NCBI RefSeq assembly: GCF_900269665.1
Contig: NZ_LT985361.1
Span: 7,544,381 to 7,581,783, forward strand
Direction: 5' to 3'
DNA: 37,403 nucleotides
Source: Nocardia suismassiliense
GTDB taxonomy: Bacteria; Actinomycetota; Actinomycetes; Mycobacteriales; Mycobacteriaceae
Positions 1 to 7,626 of this stretch are shown here, one piece after another. Both the position numbers and the translations under genes were made by a program. The first letter of the stretch is position 1; each line of letters starts with the position of its first letter. The notes beneath the pieces were generated by a model. That model was not told the DNA's origin. It ran no database searches and saw only the letters and a program-made list of their open reading frames with translations.

Positions 1-48
1 ACCTACGTCCGCGACCTCCGCAACCGCCCCATCCCCCTAGAACGCTGA
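1..48 (+). CDS. 3' end of a second NYN-domain protein gene (partial)
   Basis: The first 48 bases read in frame as TYVRDLRNRPIPLER followed by TGA. The first ten residues are identical to the C-terminal end of the NYN protein encoded on the other strand (TYVRDLRNRPPAK), after which the two tails differ. This fits the last codons of a paralogous NYN gene that converges on its neighbour with only 17 bases between the two stop codons. Only the tail is in the window, so nothing can be said of its domains. The alternative is an assembly or chimera artefact at the contig edge. The different but still coding tail, with its own stop, argues against a simple strand-switch artefact. Confidence 0.55.
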   Translation, partial: TYVRDLRNRPIPLER

Positions 49-58
49 ACGGCTGAGC

Positions 59-77
59 CCCGCTGTTACTTAGCGGG
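59..77. terminator. Possible short bidirectional terminator hairpin between convergent genes
   Basis: CCCGCT (59-64) pairs with AGCGGG (72-77) over a 7-base loop, between the stops of the two convergent NYN genes; it overlaps the TAA stop of the minus-strand gene. The stem is only 6 bp and there is no U-tract, so this is a weak call. Confidence 0.25.
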
Positions 78-821
78 TGGGCGGTTGCGGAGGTCGCGGA
101 CGTAGGTGACGGCTTGTTTGCCTTCGCCGGGGCTGCGGGTGTCTAGGTCGAAAAGGGTTGTTGCGGTGAAGAGTTCGCCTAGTTTGCTGTAGCCGTAGGT
201 GCGGGGATCGAAGTCGGGGCGCTGTTTGTTGATGATCGAGCCGACGCTGGAGAGGGTGGCCCAGCCGGAGTCGTCGGAGGCGGCGTCGACGGCGTTGCGG
301 AGCAGGTTCATCAGTTTGGCGTCGCCTTTGAGCTGGTTGGCGGCGGTGCGGCGGGCCGGGGTCGGCGACTCTTCCGTTGTGCCGGTGAGGTTTTCGGTGT
401 AGATGAACTTGTCGCAGGCGGCGACGAAGGGTTTGGGGGTCTTGTGCTGGCCGAATCCGTAGACGGTGCGCCCGGATTCGCGGATGCGGCTGGCCAGGCG
501 GGTGAAATCGCTGTCGCTGGAGACGATTACGAAACCGTCGAGGTTGCCGGTGTACAGCAGATCCATCGCGTCGATGATCATCGCCGAGTCGGTGGCGTTC
601 TTGCCGGTGGTGTAGCCGAACTGCTGGATCGGCTGAATCGACTGCGCGAGCAACTGATCCTTCCAACCCTTGAGGTTGGTACTGGTCCAGTCGCCGTAGG
701 CCCGCTTCACGTGCGCCGTCCCGTACTTGGCCACCTCGGCCAGCAATCCGTCGGCGATGCCGGGCTGGGCATTGTCGGCGTCGATCAGCACCGCAAGCCG
801 GGTCGCGTTCTCGCTGCTCAA
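66..821 (-). CDS. NYN-domain protein with C-terminal OST-HTH/LOTUS-like domain
   Basis: Predicted cytoplasmic RNA-acting protein. The N-terminal part carries the NYN (PIN-like nuclease) signature: AVLIDADNAQ near the start, an acidic ATDSAMIIDAMD helix and VIVSSDSDFTRLA, supplying the Asp residues that bind metal in this fold. The C-terminal ~75 residues (KLMNLLRNAVDAA ... YGYSKLGELF) look like an OST-HTH/LOTUS winged helix, a known RNA-binding partner of bacterial NYN domains. An open frame reaches an ATG at 881, but a TTG at 821 has a well-placed AAGGGG six bases upstream, and the 20 extra residues look non-conserved, so I use 821 (251 aa). The exact RNA target is unknown. A second copy appears to converge on it at the window edge. 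Confidence 0.85.
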   Translation of the reverse strand: MSSENATRLAVLIDADNAQPGIADGLLAEVAKYGTAHVKRAYGDWTSTNLKGWKDQLLAQSIQPIQQFGYTTGKNATDSAMIIDAMDLLYTGNLDGFVIVSSDSDFTRLASRIRESGRTVYGFGQHKTPKPFVAACDKFIYTENLTGTTEESPTPARRTAANQLKGDAKLMNLLRNAVDAASDDSGWATLSSVGSIINKQRPDFDPRTYGYSKLGELFTATTLFDLDTRSPGEGKQAVTYVRDLRNRPPAK

Positions 822-912
822 GGCATTCCCCTTCGTCGGTCGGCTACCGGACAACGGTAGCCCGGCACCGCCGAACAGCACGACACGCCCGGTACCGGAC
901 GCGCCGACGACC

Positions 913-1728
913 TCAGTCGCGCAGCGCCTGTTCGCGCAGCGTACTCAGCGTTTTCGACAGAATGCGCGAGACTTGCATCTGCGAGACGCCGAGCTGCGCG
1001 GCGATCTGATCCTGGGTCTTGGACTCGAAGAACCGCATGATCAGCACCTGACGCTCGCGTTCCGGCAGCGCCGCGATGAGCGGCTTCACCGCGAGGTAGT
1101 CCTCGACCGTCTGGTATTCCGGCTCTTCGGCGCCCAGGGTGTCCAGCGGCGAGCGCGGCGCGTTGTCGTCGTCGCTGTCCAGACCCACATCGATCGACGA
1201 GGTCTGATACGCGTTGCGCGCGATCAACGCCTGGGTGACCTCGACCAGGTCGGCGCCGAGTTCGTCGGCGATCTCCCGGGCCTTGGGCATCCGGCCGAGC
1301 CGCTGCGCCAGCGTCTCGATGGCGGGCGCGATGGTCTGTTGAATCTCCTTGAGCCGCCGCGGCACTCGCACCGACCAGGTGTAGTCCCGGAAGTGGCGGC
1401 GCACCTCGCCCATGATGGTCGGCACCGCGAAGGCCAGGAACGGCGAGCCGTGCGAGGCATCGAAACGGTCTACCGCGGCCACCATGCCGACGCGCGCGAT
1501 CTGCAGCAGGTCGTCGAAGTTCTCGCCGCGGCCGGTGAACTTACGGGCGATGTGCTCGGCCAGCGGCAGGCAGCGGCTGATCAGCTCCTCGCGCACGGCG
1601 GCGCGGCGCGGGTCGTCGGCGTCGAGCTCGCTCAGCTCGACGAACAGGGGCTCGATATTGTCGTAACTGTCCCCACCACGCCGGCGCGGCTCATGATCCA
1701 CGCCCGACGCTGTCGCGTCATTGTTCAT
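913..1728 (-). CDS. sigF: SigF/SigB-family alternative sigma factor
   Basis: A 271-aa group 3 sigma factor of the SigF/SigB/SigG class, which redirects RNA polymerase to stress and stationary-phase promoters in actinobacteria. Region 2 is clear (FDDLLQIARVGMVAAVDRFD, then FAVPTIMGEVRRHFRDYTW), region 3 follows (RLGRMPKAREIADELG), and region 4 ends in a helix-turn-helix (DQIAAQLGVSQMQVSRILSK). Its start overlaps the end of the upstream anti-sigma gene by 11 bases, the same order as usfX-sigF in mycobacteria, indicating translational coupling. Activity is probably held in check by that anti-sigma factor. No anti-anti-sigma gene lies next to it. The family assignment is secure; the sigF symbol follows from the partner and sequence similarity. 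Confidence 0.93.
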   Translation of the reverse strand: MNNDATASGVDHEPRRRGGDSYDNIEPLFVELSELDADDPRRAAVREELISRCLPLAEHIARKFTGRGENFDDLLQIARVGMVAAVDRFDASHGSPFLAFAVPTIMGEVRRHFRDYTWSVRVPRRLKEIQQTIAPAIETLAQRLGRMPKAREIADELGADLVEVTQALIARNAYQTSSIDVGLDSDDDNAPRSPLDTLGAEEPEYQTVEDYLAVKPLIAALPERERQVLIMRFFESKTQDQIAAQLGVSQMQVSRILSKTLSTLREQALRD

Positions 1729-2149
1729 CGACGTCGCCCCGGGCCCAGACGAAGTCGACGACAGTCGGGTACCCGGAGACGGCGGCGTCGAACGGCGCCC
1801 TGGTCGCCGTGACCGAGTCGGTCAGCGTCTGCACGATGTGCCAGCCGAAACTGCCGGACCCGACCTCGGCGTCGGACGTGCCGACCGCGTGGATGGTGGC
1901 GTTGAGCACGCCTTCGCGATAGCTGAACGCGCAATCGATGGTCGACCCCGGTGCCGCGTCCTGCATCAGCACGGTGGCGATCTCGTCGAGCGCGAGACGG
2001 ATATCGGTGACCTCGTCGAGCCCGAAATCGGCGATCAGCAGCACGGTCTCGGCGAGGGCGCGCAGCATCGTCAGCTGTTCCGGCGATGCGGGCACCGTGA
2101 CGGCGACCGTTGTTGTCCCCGTCACGGATTCGGATACCCGTTCACTCAT
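1718..2149 (-). CDS. usfX: Anti-sigma factor, RsbW/UsfX-type HATPase
   Basis: A 143-aa serine-kinase-fold anti-sigma factor. The core contains the N-box-like helix RLALDEIATVLMQDA and a later G-rich strand (SGSFGWHIVQTLTD) typical of the GHKL ATPase fold of RsbW/SpoIIAB/UsfX proteins. The N-terminal SPEQLTMLRALAETVLLIADFG resembles the first helix of this family. It lies immediately upstream of the SigF-type gene with an 11-base overlap, so it very likely sequesters that sigma factor. A GGGTAG on the coding strand (2202-2197), about 50 bases upstream of the start, resembles a SigF -10 element, but no matching GTTT -35 was found, so autoregulation is not shown. Confidence 0.9.
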   Translation of the reverse strand: MSERVSESVTGTTTVAVTVPASPEQLTMLRALAETVLLIADFGLDEVTDIRLALDEIATVLMQDAAPGSTIDCAFSYREGVLNATIHAVGTSDAEVGSGSFGWHIVQTLTDSVTATRAPFDAAVSGYPTVVDFVWARGDVDEQ

Positions 2150-2277
2150 TCCGCCACCACCTCGTTTACGCGCGCGTGTCCGATCGACGGGTCAGCCTAC
2201 CCGGACCGGAGCACACCGGCAGCGGGGCACACCCGTGTGCCGCGCCGCCGTCCCCGGCGACGCGGCGGATCACGCGG

Positions 2278-3885
2278 CTACTTCTCGATATTCTCGAAAT
2301 CGAACTGGCCGTTCCAGGCCAGTTCGGCCTTCTTCACCTTGTCGCCGAGACCCGCGGTGGCGATGTAATCGAGCACCGGGATATCCGGCATGTCCTTGAA
2401 CAGCAGGGTCTGCGCCTGCGCCACGAACTTGTAGGACTCCTCCAGCGTCGGCGCGGCGAGCGCGGCGTCGATGAGCTTGTCGAACTCGGGGTTGCTGTAG
2501 TCGACGTTGTTGGTGCCCGCGCCGGTGTAGTACTGCGCGGTGAGGAACTGCAGCATCGTCGGGTAGTCGCCCTGCCAGCCGTATCGGAACGCCTTACCGA
2601 TCGTCCTGGACGTGATCGCCGAACGGACGTCCTTGAAGGTCGGATACGGCGCGCCGAGCGCCTCGATGCCGAGGGTGTTCTTGATGCTGTTGGCCACCGC
2701 TTCGATCCAGGCCTGATGGCCACCGTCGGAGTTGTAGGCGATCTCGTAGCGACCCGACCAAGGCGAGATCGCGTCGGCCTGCGCCCACAGCTTCTTCGCC
2801 TCATCCGGATTGTACTTCAGCACCTCCGAGCCCGGCAGGTTGCCGTCGAAGCCGGGCAGCGTGATCGCGGTGAAGTCGCGCGACGGGATCCTGGTGCCGT
2901 GGAAGATGTTCTCGCAGATCTGCTCGCGGTTGATCGCCAGCGAGAGCGCCTTGCGCCGCAGCACCCCTTCCTGGCCCGCGAAATGCGGGATATTGGTCTG
3001 GCTGCTGATGTGCTGGTTCTGCGCGGTCGGCTTGGTGATCGCCCGCTCGCCGAGGTCCTGCTTGTAGGACGCGAGCGCGCTGTCCGGGATGGTGTCGAGG
3101 GTGTCGAGGTTGCCCGCGATCAGGTCGGCGTAGGCCGTGTCGAACGACTGGTACATCACCATTCGCAGACCCTTGTTCTTGGCTGGGCGGGCACCCTTGT
3201 AATCGGGGTTCGGCACCAGGTCGACCTTGACGTTGTGTTCCCACGCGCCCGTGCGCGCGAGTTTGTACGGCCCGTTGCCGATCGGGTTCTCGCCGAACGC
3301 CTTCATGTCCTTGAACGCCGCCTCGGGCAGCGGATAGAACGGGGTGAAGGCGAGCGCGAGCTCGAAGTCGATCGACGGGCTCTTCAGCGCGACGGTGAAG
3401 GTGCGGTCGTCGACCACCTTCAGGCCCGACATCGTCTGGGCCGCAGGCTTTTCCGCAGCGACCTCGTCGTAGCCGACGACGCTGGAGAAGACGTAGCCCT
3501 GCAGCTGTGCGTTGGTGCTGAGCGCGCCGTAATTCCACGCGTCGACAAAGGATTTCGCCGTGACCGGTGTGCCGTCGGTGAACGTCCAGTCCGGCTTTAT
3601 GGTGATCTTGTAGTTCTTGCGGTCCGTCGTCTCGATGGACTGCGCCATATCGTTGTGCGCGACACCGTTGGCGTCGTAGTACTTCAGCCCGGCGAAGATC
3701 CGGTCGACGATGCGGCTGCCGCTGTTGTCGTTGTTGCTGGCAGGCAACAGCGGGTTCTGCGGCTCGGTGATATTGGTCGTGACGATGCCTGCGTCGGTAC
3801 TGTCGTCCGACGAACAGCCGGCCAGTCCCAGGCTCGTGGCCAGTAACAATGCCGCCGTCAGCGCACCGGCTCTGGTGAATCTCAC
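2278..3885 (-). CDS. Oligopeptide-binding lipoprotein (SBP family 5, DppA/OppA-like)
   Basis: Extracytoplasmic solute-binding protein of ABC transporter family 5, which captures peptides or similar solutes for import. A GTG at 3885 with GGGGAG six bases upstream gives 535 aa. The product starts with a lipoprotein signal peptide ending in a lipobox (LGLAGC), followed by SSDDS. The mature part begins TTNITEPQNPLLPASN and contains KPDWTFTDGTPVTAKSFVDA, matching the family signature near the N-terminus. Length is normal. The frame stays open upstream to 4044, but that extension has no signal-like features. No permease or ATPase genes are adjacent, so it is an orphan binding protein that must use components encoded elsewhere. 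The ligand cannot be told from sequence. Confidence 0.9.
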   Translation of the reverse strand: MRFTRAGALTAALLLATSLGLAGCSSDDSTDAGIVTTNITEPQNPLLPASNNDNSGSRIVDRIFAGLKYYDANGVAHNDMAQSIETTDRKNYKITIKPDWTFTDGTPVTAKSFVDAWNYGALSTNAQLQGYVFSSVVGYDEVAAEKPAAQTMSGLKVVDDRTFTVALKSPSIDFELALAFTPFYPLPEAAFKDMKAFGENPIGNGPYKLARTGAWEHNVKVDLVPNPDYKGARPAKNKGLRMVMYQSFDTAYADLIAGNLDTLDTIPDSALASYKQDLGERAITKPTAQNQHISSQTNIPHFAGQEGVLRRKALSLAINREQICENIFHGTRIPSRDFTAITLPGFDGNLPGSEVLKYNPDEAKKLWAQADAISPWSGRYEIAYNSDGGHQAWIEAVANSIKNTLGIEALGAPYPTFKDVRSAITSRTIGKAFRYGWQGDYPTMLQFLTAQYYTGAGTNNVDYSNPEFDKLIDAALAAPTLEESYKFVAQAQTLLFKDMPDIPVLDYIATAGLGDKVKKAELAWNGQFDFENIEK

Positions 3886-4382
3886 TGCGTTCTCCCCAGG
3901 TCGAGCAGGGGCAGCACCCGCGACACGCGTGAGGTCACCAGCGCGGGCCGAGATGAGCTGCCGTGAATGTCCTCGGACAGTAGCGATTCCGGCGAGCGCT
4001 GTCAGGAGATCGACATCTCCCGGCGATTCGGGCCGGGCTGCCACCCGACTCGTCGACCACCCGGTCCTGCGGATACCGGGAGACTCAGCCGCTGCACCGG
4101 TTTCCAGCGTTCCCGCAGCAACTCACGAAAACACCGCTCCCGATTCCGCTTTCGCTCAGCAGGTCTGCGCCGACCGCACCCATACCGCCGTGCAGGGCAC
4201 CAGCGGCGCGCACCACGCGCCCTAATCGATTCGGCAGCCAGCAAATTCGCCGGATTTCGTTGCGCGGAATTCGCGGAATCGATCACTCTACGCAGGTCGC
4301 GAAGCGAGAATAGAGGTGGCCTGATCCGGCTTCACGGGACGTATCGGCCGTCGTGGCCGAGAAGAACATGTGGGGAAACACG
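3886..4382. other. Intergenic region with no convincing gene
   Basis: About 500 bases between the divergent peptide-binding lipoprotein and the glycine-zipper secreted protein. Open frames here are Arg/Ser-rich high-GC shadows with no family-like features. An imperfect inverted repeat, ATCGATTC near 4227 and GAATCGAT near 4277, may mark a regulatory site upstream of the rightward gene, but it is not assigned. The region should contain both divergent promoters. Confidence 0.4.
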
Positions 4383-4937
4383 ATGAAAGTCAAAGGATTT
4401 GCCACCGCCCTTCTCGCAGTAGGGGCCACCGGAATCACTGCGGGAATTGTCAACGCTCAACCATTAGCGCAACCATCGGCCCAGGTCAGCGTGTCCAGTG
4501 TCGAACGTGGCATCGGATACACGACGGCCACCGACGGCACGGGGGTGATCACCACCGTCGATGCCGGCGCCTTCGCGTTGACCAGGGATGCCGCCGCGGT
4601 CACCCTGACCGACCACGCGGGCAACGTCGTCGTCACGTTACCGACGTCCTTCACCGCGGACGGTCGCACCATCGCCGTGCGACCACAGATCAGTGACACC
4701 GGACGCACCTTGACGCTGACACCGGTCGGCGCCCCGGAAACCAGTGCCCACCTGGCACAACTCGTCGATCAGCAAGACGACACCATCGCCCGCAAGCAGT
4801 ACAACGCGGGCATCGGCGCCCTCATCGGCGCGGGCATCGGCGCGGTGATCGGCTTCTTCCTCGGCGGCGTCGGCGCCCTGGTGACGATCCCCATCGGCGC
4901 GGGCATCGGCGCCCTGATCGGTTATTCCACACCATAA
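4383..4937 (+). CDS. Secreted protein with C-terminal glycine-zipper segment, unknown function
   Basis: A 184-aa exported protein. The ATG at 4383 has GGGGA six bases upstream and starts a clean Sec signal peptide (MKVKGFATALLAVGATGITA, cleavage likely after VNA near residue 25). The middle ~90 residues (RGIGYTTATDGTGVITTVDA ...) look like a small beta-rich domain. The last ~40 residues form two Gly/Ala/Ile-rich hydrophobic stretches (AGIGALIGAGIGAVIGFFLG and IPIGAGIGALIGY), a typical glycine zipper that can insert in membranes or drive oligomers. Similar secreted glycine-zipper proteins are, to my knowledge, common in Nocardia and Rhodococcus but uncharacterised. It stands alone and is followed by a strong terminator hairpin. 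An upstream ATG at 4353 in frame lacks a ribosome-binding site. Confidence 0.75.
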   Translation: MKVKGFATALLAVGATGITAGIVNAQPLAQPSAQVSVSSVERGIGYTTATDGTGVITTVDAGAFALTRDAAAVTLTDHAGNVVVTLPTSFTADGRTIAVRPQISDTGRTLTLTPVGAPETSAHLAQLVDQQDDTIARKQYNAGIGALIGAGIGAVIGFFLGGVGALVTIPIGAGIGALIGYSTP

Positions 4938-4949
4938 TTCGCTGACCTC

Positions 4950-4986
4950 GGCGGACGCGTATGCCGCACGGTCGTGCGCGTCCGCC
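4950..4986 (+). terminator. Strong terminator hairpin after the glycine-zipper gene
   Basis: A perfect 10-bp stem, GGCGGACGCG (4950-4959) with CGCGTCCGCC (4977-4986), encloses a 17-base loop, starting 13 bases after the stop codon. There is no U-tract, which is common for actinobacterial terminators. It separates this gene from the amino-sugar operon. Confidence 0.6.
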
Positions 4987-5096
4987 GGTCGCAACACCGG
5001 CTCCGGTCCCGGTGCGCCTCGCCATGGCCCGAGCCACGCTGCGCCTGACCTCAACTGGGCGCCACAAAAACGCGTGATCGCGCGAGGATGGTCGGC

Positions 5097-6023
5097 ATGA
5101 CCGACCACGTGCTCGCCATCGACCTCGGCAAAACGGGCTGCCGGGGATCCCTGCGGCTCAACGGACGCGAGACGCACACCGCCGAGGGGCCCGGCTCCCC
5201 CGGCCTGGCCAACGCGGGCGGCGTCGCGGCTGCGGAGCAGGCGATCCGCGCCGTGCTCGATCGGATCGCGCTCAGCGGGAACACTTTCACCTTGTCCGTC
5301 GGCGCCGCCGGTGCCGCCGCCGCTCCGGACGCCGCCGCACTGCTCGCACGTCAACTGGCCGAGCTGCCCGGCGCGCAAGCGGTCGCCGTCACCTCCGACG
5401 CCGTGACCGCGCACGCCGGGGCACTCGGTGGCGCGCCGGGCGTCGTCCTGACCGCCGGGACGGGCGCGGTGGCCACCGCGGTCGACGCCGCAGGACGCTT
5501 CACCAGGACCGACGGCTGGGGCCCACTGCTCGGCGACGAGGGCGGTGGCGCGTGGATCGGCACCGAGGGCTTGCGGGCCGCACTGCGCGCGCACGACGGA
5601 CGCGCGGCACCCACCGAACTCGCCGCGAAGGCCGCCGAGCACTACGGCGTCACCCTCGCCGAGTTGCCCAAACACCTTGGACAGCACGAAAATCCGGCGC
5701 TGCTGGCGGCGCGCTTCGCCCCCGTCGTCGCCGCGGCCGCCGCCACGGACGACACCGCGGCCGCCATCATGACCGCGGCCGGACACGCGCTCGCCCGCAC
5801 CGTCCTGGCCACCGTCGAACGATCCGGCATGCGGCCGCCGGTGCCCTACGCGATCACCGGCGGGCTGGCCAACCTCGGCGCGGCCCTGCTCGACCCGCTC
5901 GACGCGGCGATAACGCAGGTGATCGAGCGCCGACCCGCCCACGGCGGATCGATCGACGGTGCGGCGCTGCTCGCCATCGACACGACAACAGCCCTGGAAG
6001 CATTGGTGGTACGAATCACGTGA
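5097..6023 (+). CDS. BadF/BadG/BcrA/BcrD-family amino-sugar kinase (GlcNAc/MurNAc kinase)
   Basis: An ASKHA-fold kinase predicted to phosphorylate N-acetylglucosamine and/or N-acetylmuramic acid. Motifs: phosphate-1 loop near the start (AIDLGKTGCRGSL), TAGTGAVATAV and WGPLLGDEGGGAWIG in the middle, and the C-terminal ITGGLANLG. The characterised Clostridium acetobutylicum MurK belongs to this same family and acts on both MurNAc and GlcNAc. With AnmK and MurQ in the same operon, the expected product MurNAc-6-P feeds MurQ directly. The ATG at 5097 has GAGG nine bases upstream and is preferred over the in-frame ATG at 5088 (308 aa). It is the first gene of the salvage operon, with 73 bases to the symporter. 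GlcNAc versus MurNAc preference is not readable. Confidence 0.85.
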   Translation: MTDHVLAIDLGKTGCRGSLRLNGRETHTAEGPGSPGLANAGGVAAAEQAIRAVLDRIALSGNTFTLSVGAAGAAAAPDAAALLARQLAELPGAQAVAVTSDAVTAHAGALGGAPGVVLTAGTGAVATAVDAAGRFTRTDGWGPLLGDEGGGAWIGTEGLRAALRAHDGRAAPTELAAKAAEHYGVTLAELPKHLGQHENPALLAARFAPVVAAAAATDDTAAAIMTAAGHALARTVLATVERSGMRPPVPYAITGGLANLGAALLDPLDAAITQVIERRPAHGGSIDGAALLAIDTTTALEALVVRIT

Positions 6024-6096
6024 CACTCATTGACAGAACATGCACATGCCCTGACACTTACTTGCATTCCGCTCGCCGCGTTACCGAGGAGCTGCG

Positions 6097-7626
6097 ATGA
6101 ACGCACTCAACGTCGCCGTCATCGTCGTCTACCTCATCGTCATCGCCTGGATCGGCCTGCGCCTGTCCGGCAAGCAGAAGTCCAGCAGCGACTACTTCGT
6201 CGGCGAAGGCAAGATGCCGTGGTGGACGGTCTGCTTCTCCGTGGTGGCGACCGAGACCAGCGTGCTCACCGTCATCTCGATTCCCGGCGGCGCCTACACC
6301 GACCAGGCGTTCGGCAACGTCGAACTGGCCATCGGATACATCATCGGCCGCACGATCGTGGCGACCGCCCTGATCCCGCTGTACAAGCGCGGCGGGTTCG
6401 TCAGCGCCTATCAGTATCTGGAGCTGCGTTTCGGCCGCTACCTGCAGGGTGTCGCGTCGGTGACCTTCGTCTTCACCCGGCTGCTCGCCGAGGGCGTGCG
6501 CCTGTTCGCCTCCGCCATCCCGATCAAGCTGCTGCTCAGCGAGTTCGGCCTCGACCTCGGGTACGACGTCATCATCATCGTGCTGACCCTGGTCACGGTC
6601 GTGTACACCTACCTCGGCGGCATCAAGGCGGTCATCTGGACCGACGCGCTGCAGATGGGTCTGTACCTGTCCGGCGCGATCATCGCGATCTGCGTGCTCA
6701 CCGGGCACGTCGGCGCGGCGGGGTGGTCGGACGCGCTGGACAACGGCAAGTTCCGCATCTTCGACACCGACTTCGGCCTGGCGCACATTCTGACCAACAC
6801 CTTCGCCATGCCGACCGCGATCATCGGTGGCGCCATCTTCGCGATGGCCTCGCACGGCTCCGATCAGCTGATCGTGCAGCGCATCCTGGCCACCCGTTCG
6901 CTGCGCGACAGCCAGAAGGCGATGATCGGCTCCGGCATCTTCGTCGCCATCCAGTTCGCCGCGTTCTCGCTGGTCGGCGCGCTGCTGTGGTCGTACAACG
7001 AAGGCAAGTCGCCCAAGGAACTCGGCCTCGCCACCGCCGACAACCTGTACCCGAACTTCATCCTGCACGGGCTGCCGGTGGTGATCTCCGGCCTGCTGGT
7101 CGCGGGCATCCTGGGCGCCGCCATGGGCTCGCTGTCCGCGGCGCTGAATTCGATGGCGAACTCGACCGTCGCCGACATCATCCGCAGCTTCTCCACCCGC
7201 GAGATCTCCGATCAGTCGCTGCTCGAGCTCGCGCGCTACATGACGCTCGTCTGGGCGGTGCTGATGGCGTTGTGCGCCATGGGCTTCAGCGCGACCACCG
7301 GCAACGTCTACCTCACCGCGCTGACCATTGCCGGATACACCTACGGCGCGCTGCTCGGCGCCTTCCTGCTCGGACGATTGGTCAAGCGCGCCAACCAGTT
7401 CGACGCGGTGCTCGCCTTCGTGGTCACGGTGATCGTGATGACGTTCATCGTGCGGGTGGTCAAGATCGACGTCACCGTCGCGGGCAAGGTGGTCCAGAAG
7501 GGCATCGCGGCGCAGTGGCTGGTGCCGATCGGCGTGCTGGTCACGCTGTTCGTCGGCGGGGTCGCGAGCCGCTTCCATCCGGCGCAGGCGCCCAAGCCGC
7601 CGGAACCGGTCGAGGCGGTGGCCTAG
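6097..7626 (+). CDS. Sodium:solute symporter, probable wall-sugar importer
   Basis: A 509-aa member of the SSS family (SGLT/PanF/PutP superfamily) with about 13 predicted membrane helices and a short charged C-terminal tail. The first helix is followed by RLSGKQKSSSDYFVGEGKMPWW, the usual first loop of SSS sugar transporters, then SVVATETSVLTVISIPGGAY (unwound TM1/2 region) and VVYTYLGGIKAVIWTDALQ, a well-conserved SSS signature. A GAGGAG lies just upstream of the ATG. The gene is sandwiched between an amino-sugar kinase and AnmK, and its stop overlaps the GTG of anmK by one base, so the likely substrate is GlcNAc, MurNAc, anhydro-MurNAc or a small muropeptide. That substrate is inference; the family call is secure. 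Confidence 0.9.
   Translation: MNALNVAVIVVYLIVIAWIGLRLSGKQKSSSDYFVGEGKMPWWTVCFSVVATETSVLTVISIPGGAYTDQAFGNVELAIGYIIGRTIVATALIPLYKRGGFVSAYQYLELRFGRYLQGVASVTFVFTRLLAEGVRLFASAIPIKLLLSEFGLDLGYDVIIIVLTLVTVVYTYLGGIKAVIWTDALQMGLYLSGAIIAICVLTGHVGAAGWSDALDNGKFRIFDTDFGLAHILTNTFAMPTAIIGGAIFAMASHGSDQLIVQRILATRSLRDSQKAMIGSGIFVAIQFAAFSLVGALLWSYNEGKSPKELGLATADNLYPNFILHGLPVVISGLLVAGILGAAMGSLSAALNSMANSTVADIIRSFSTREISDQSLLELARYMTLVWAVLMALCAMGFSATTGNVYLTALTIAGYTYGALLGAFLLGRLVKRANQFDAVLAFVVTVIVMTFIVRVVKIDVTVAGKVVQKGIAAQWLVPIGVLVTLFVGGVASRFHPAQAPKPPEPVEAVA

Larger units (their letters stand above)
1..107. repeat. 29-bp perfect inverted repeat formed by two convergent NYN gene ends
   Basis: Bases 1-29 are the exact reverse complement of bases 79-107, with a 49-base spacer. 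Both arms encode the same C-terminal peptide of NYN-domain proteins on opposite strands. The repeat starts at base 1, so the true identity may extend beyond the window. That would explain why the contig breaks here. Confidence 0.85.

Noticed and set aside
2197..2202. GGGTAG on the minus strand upstream of usfX as a SigF promoter
   Set aside because: No GTTT-like -35 at 15-17 bases; a single hexamer match is not enough.
4638..6026. 462-aa minus-strand open frame antisense to the BadF kinase
   Set aside because: Gly/Arg/Val-rich shadow without family features; the plus-strand kinase has all expected motifs.
6030..7625. Open frame in phase with anmK extending ~530 codons upstream
   Set aside because: Arg/His/Ala-rich shadow of the symporter gene; the GTG at 7626 begins exactly at the conserved AnmK N-terminus.
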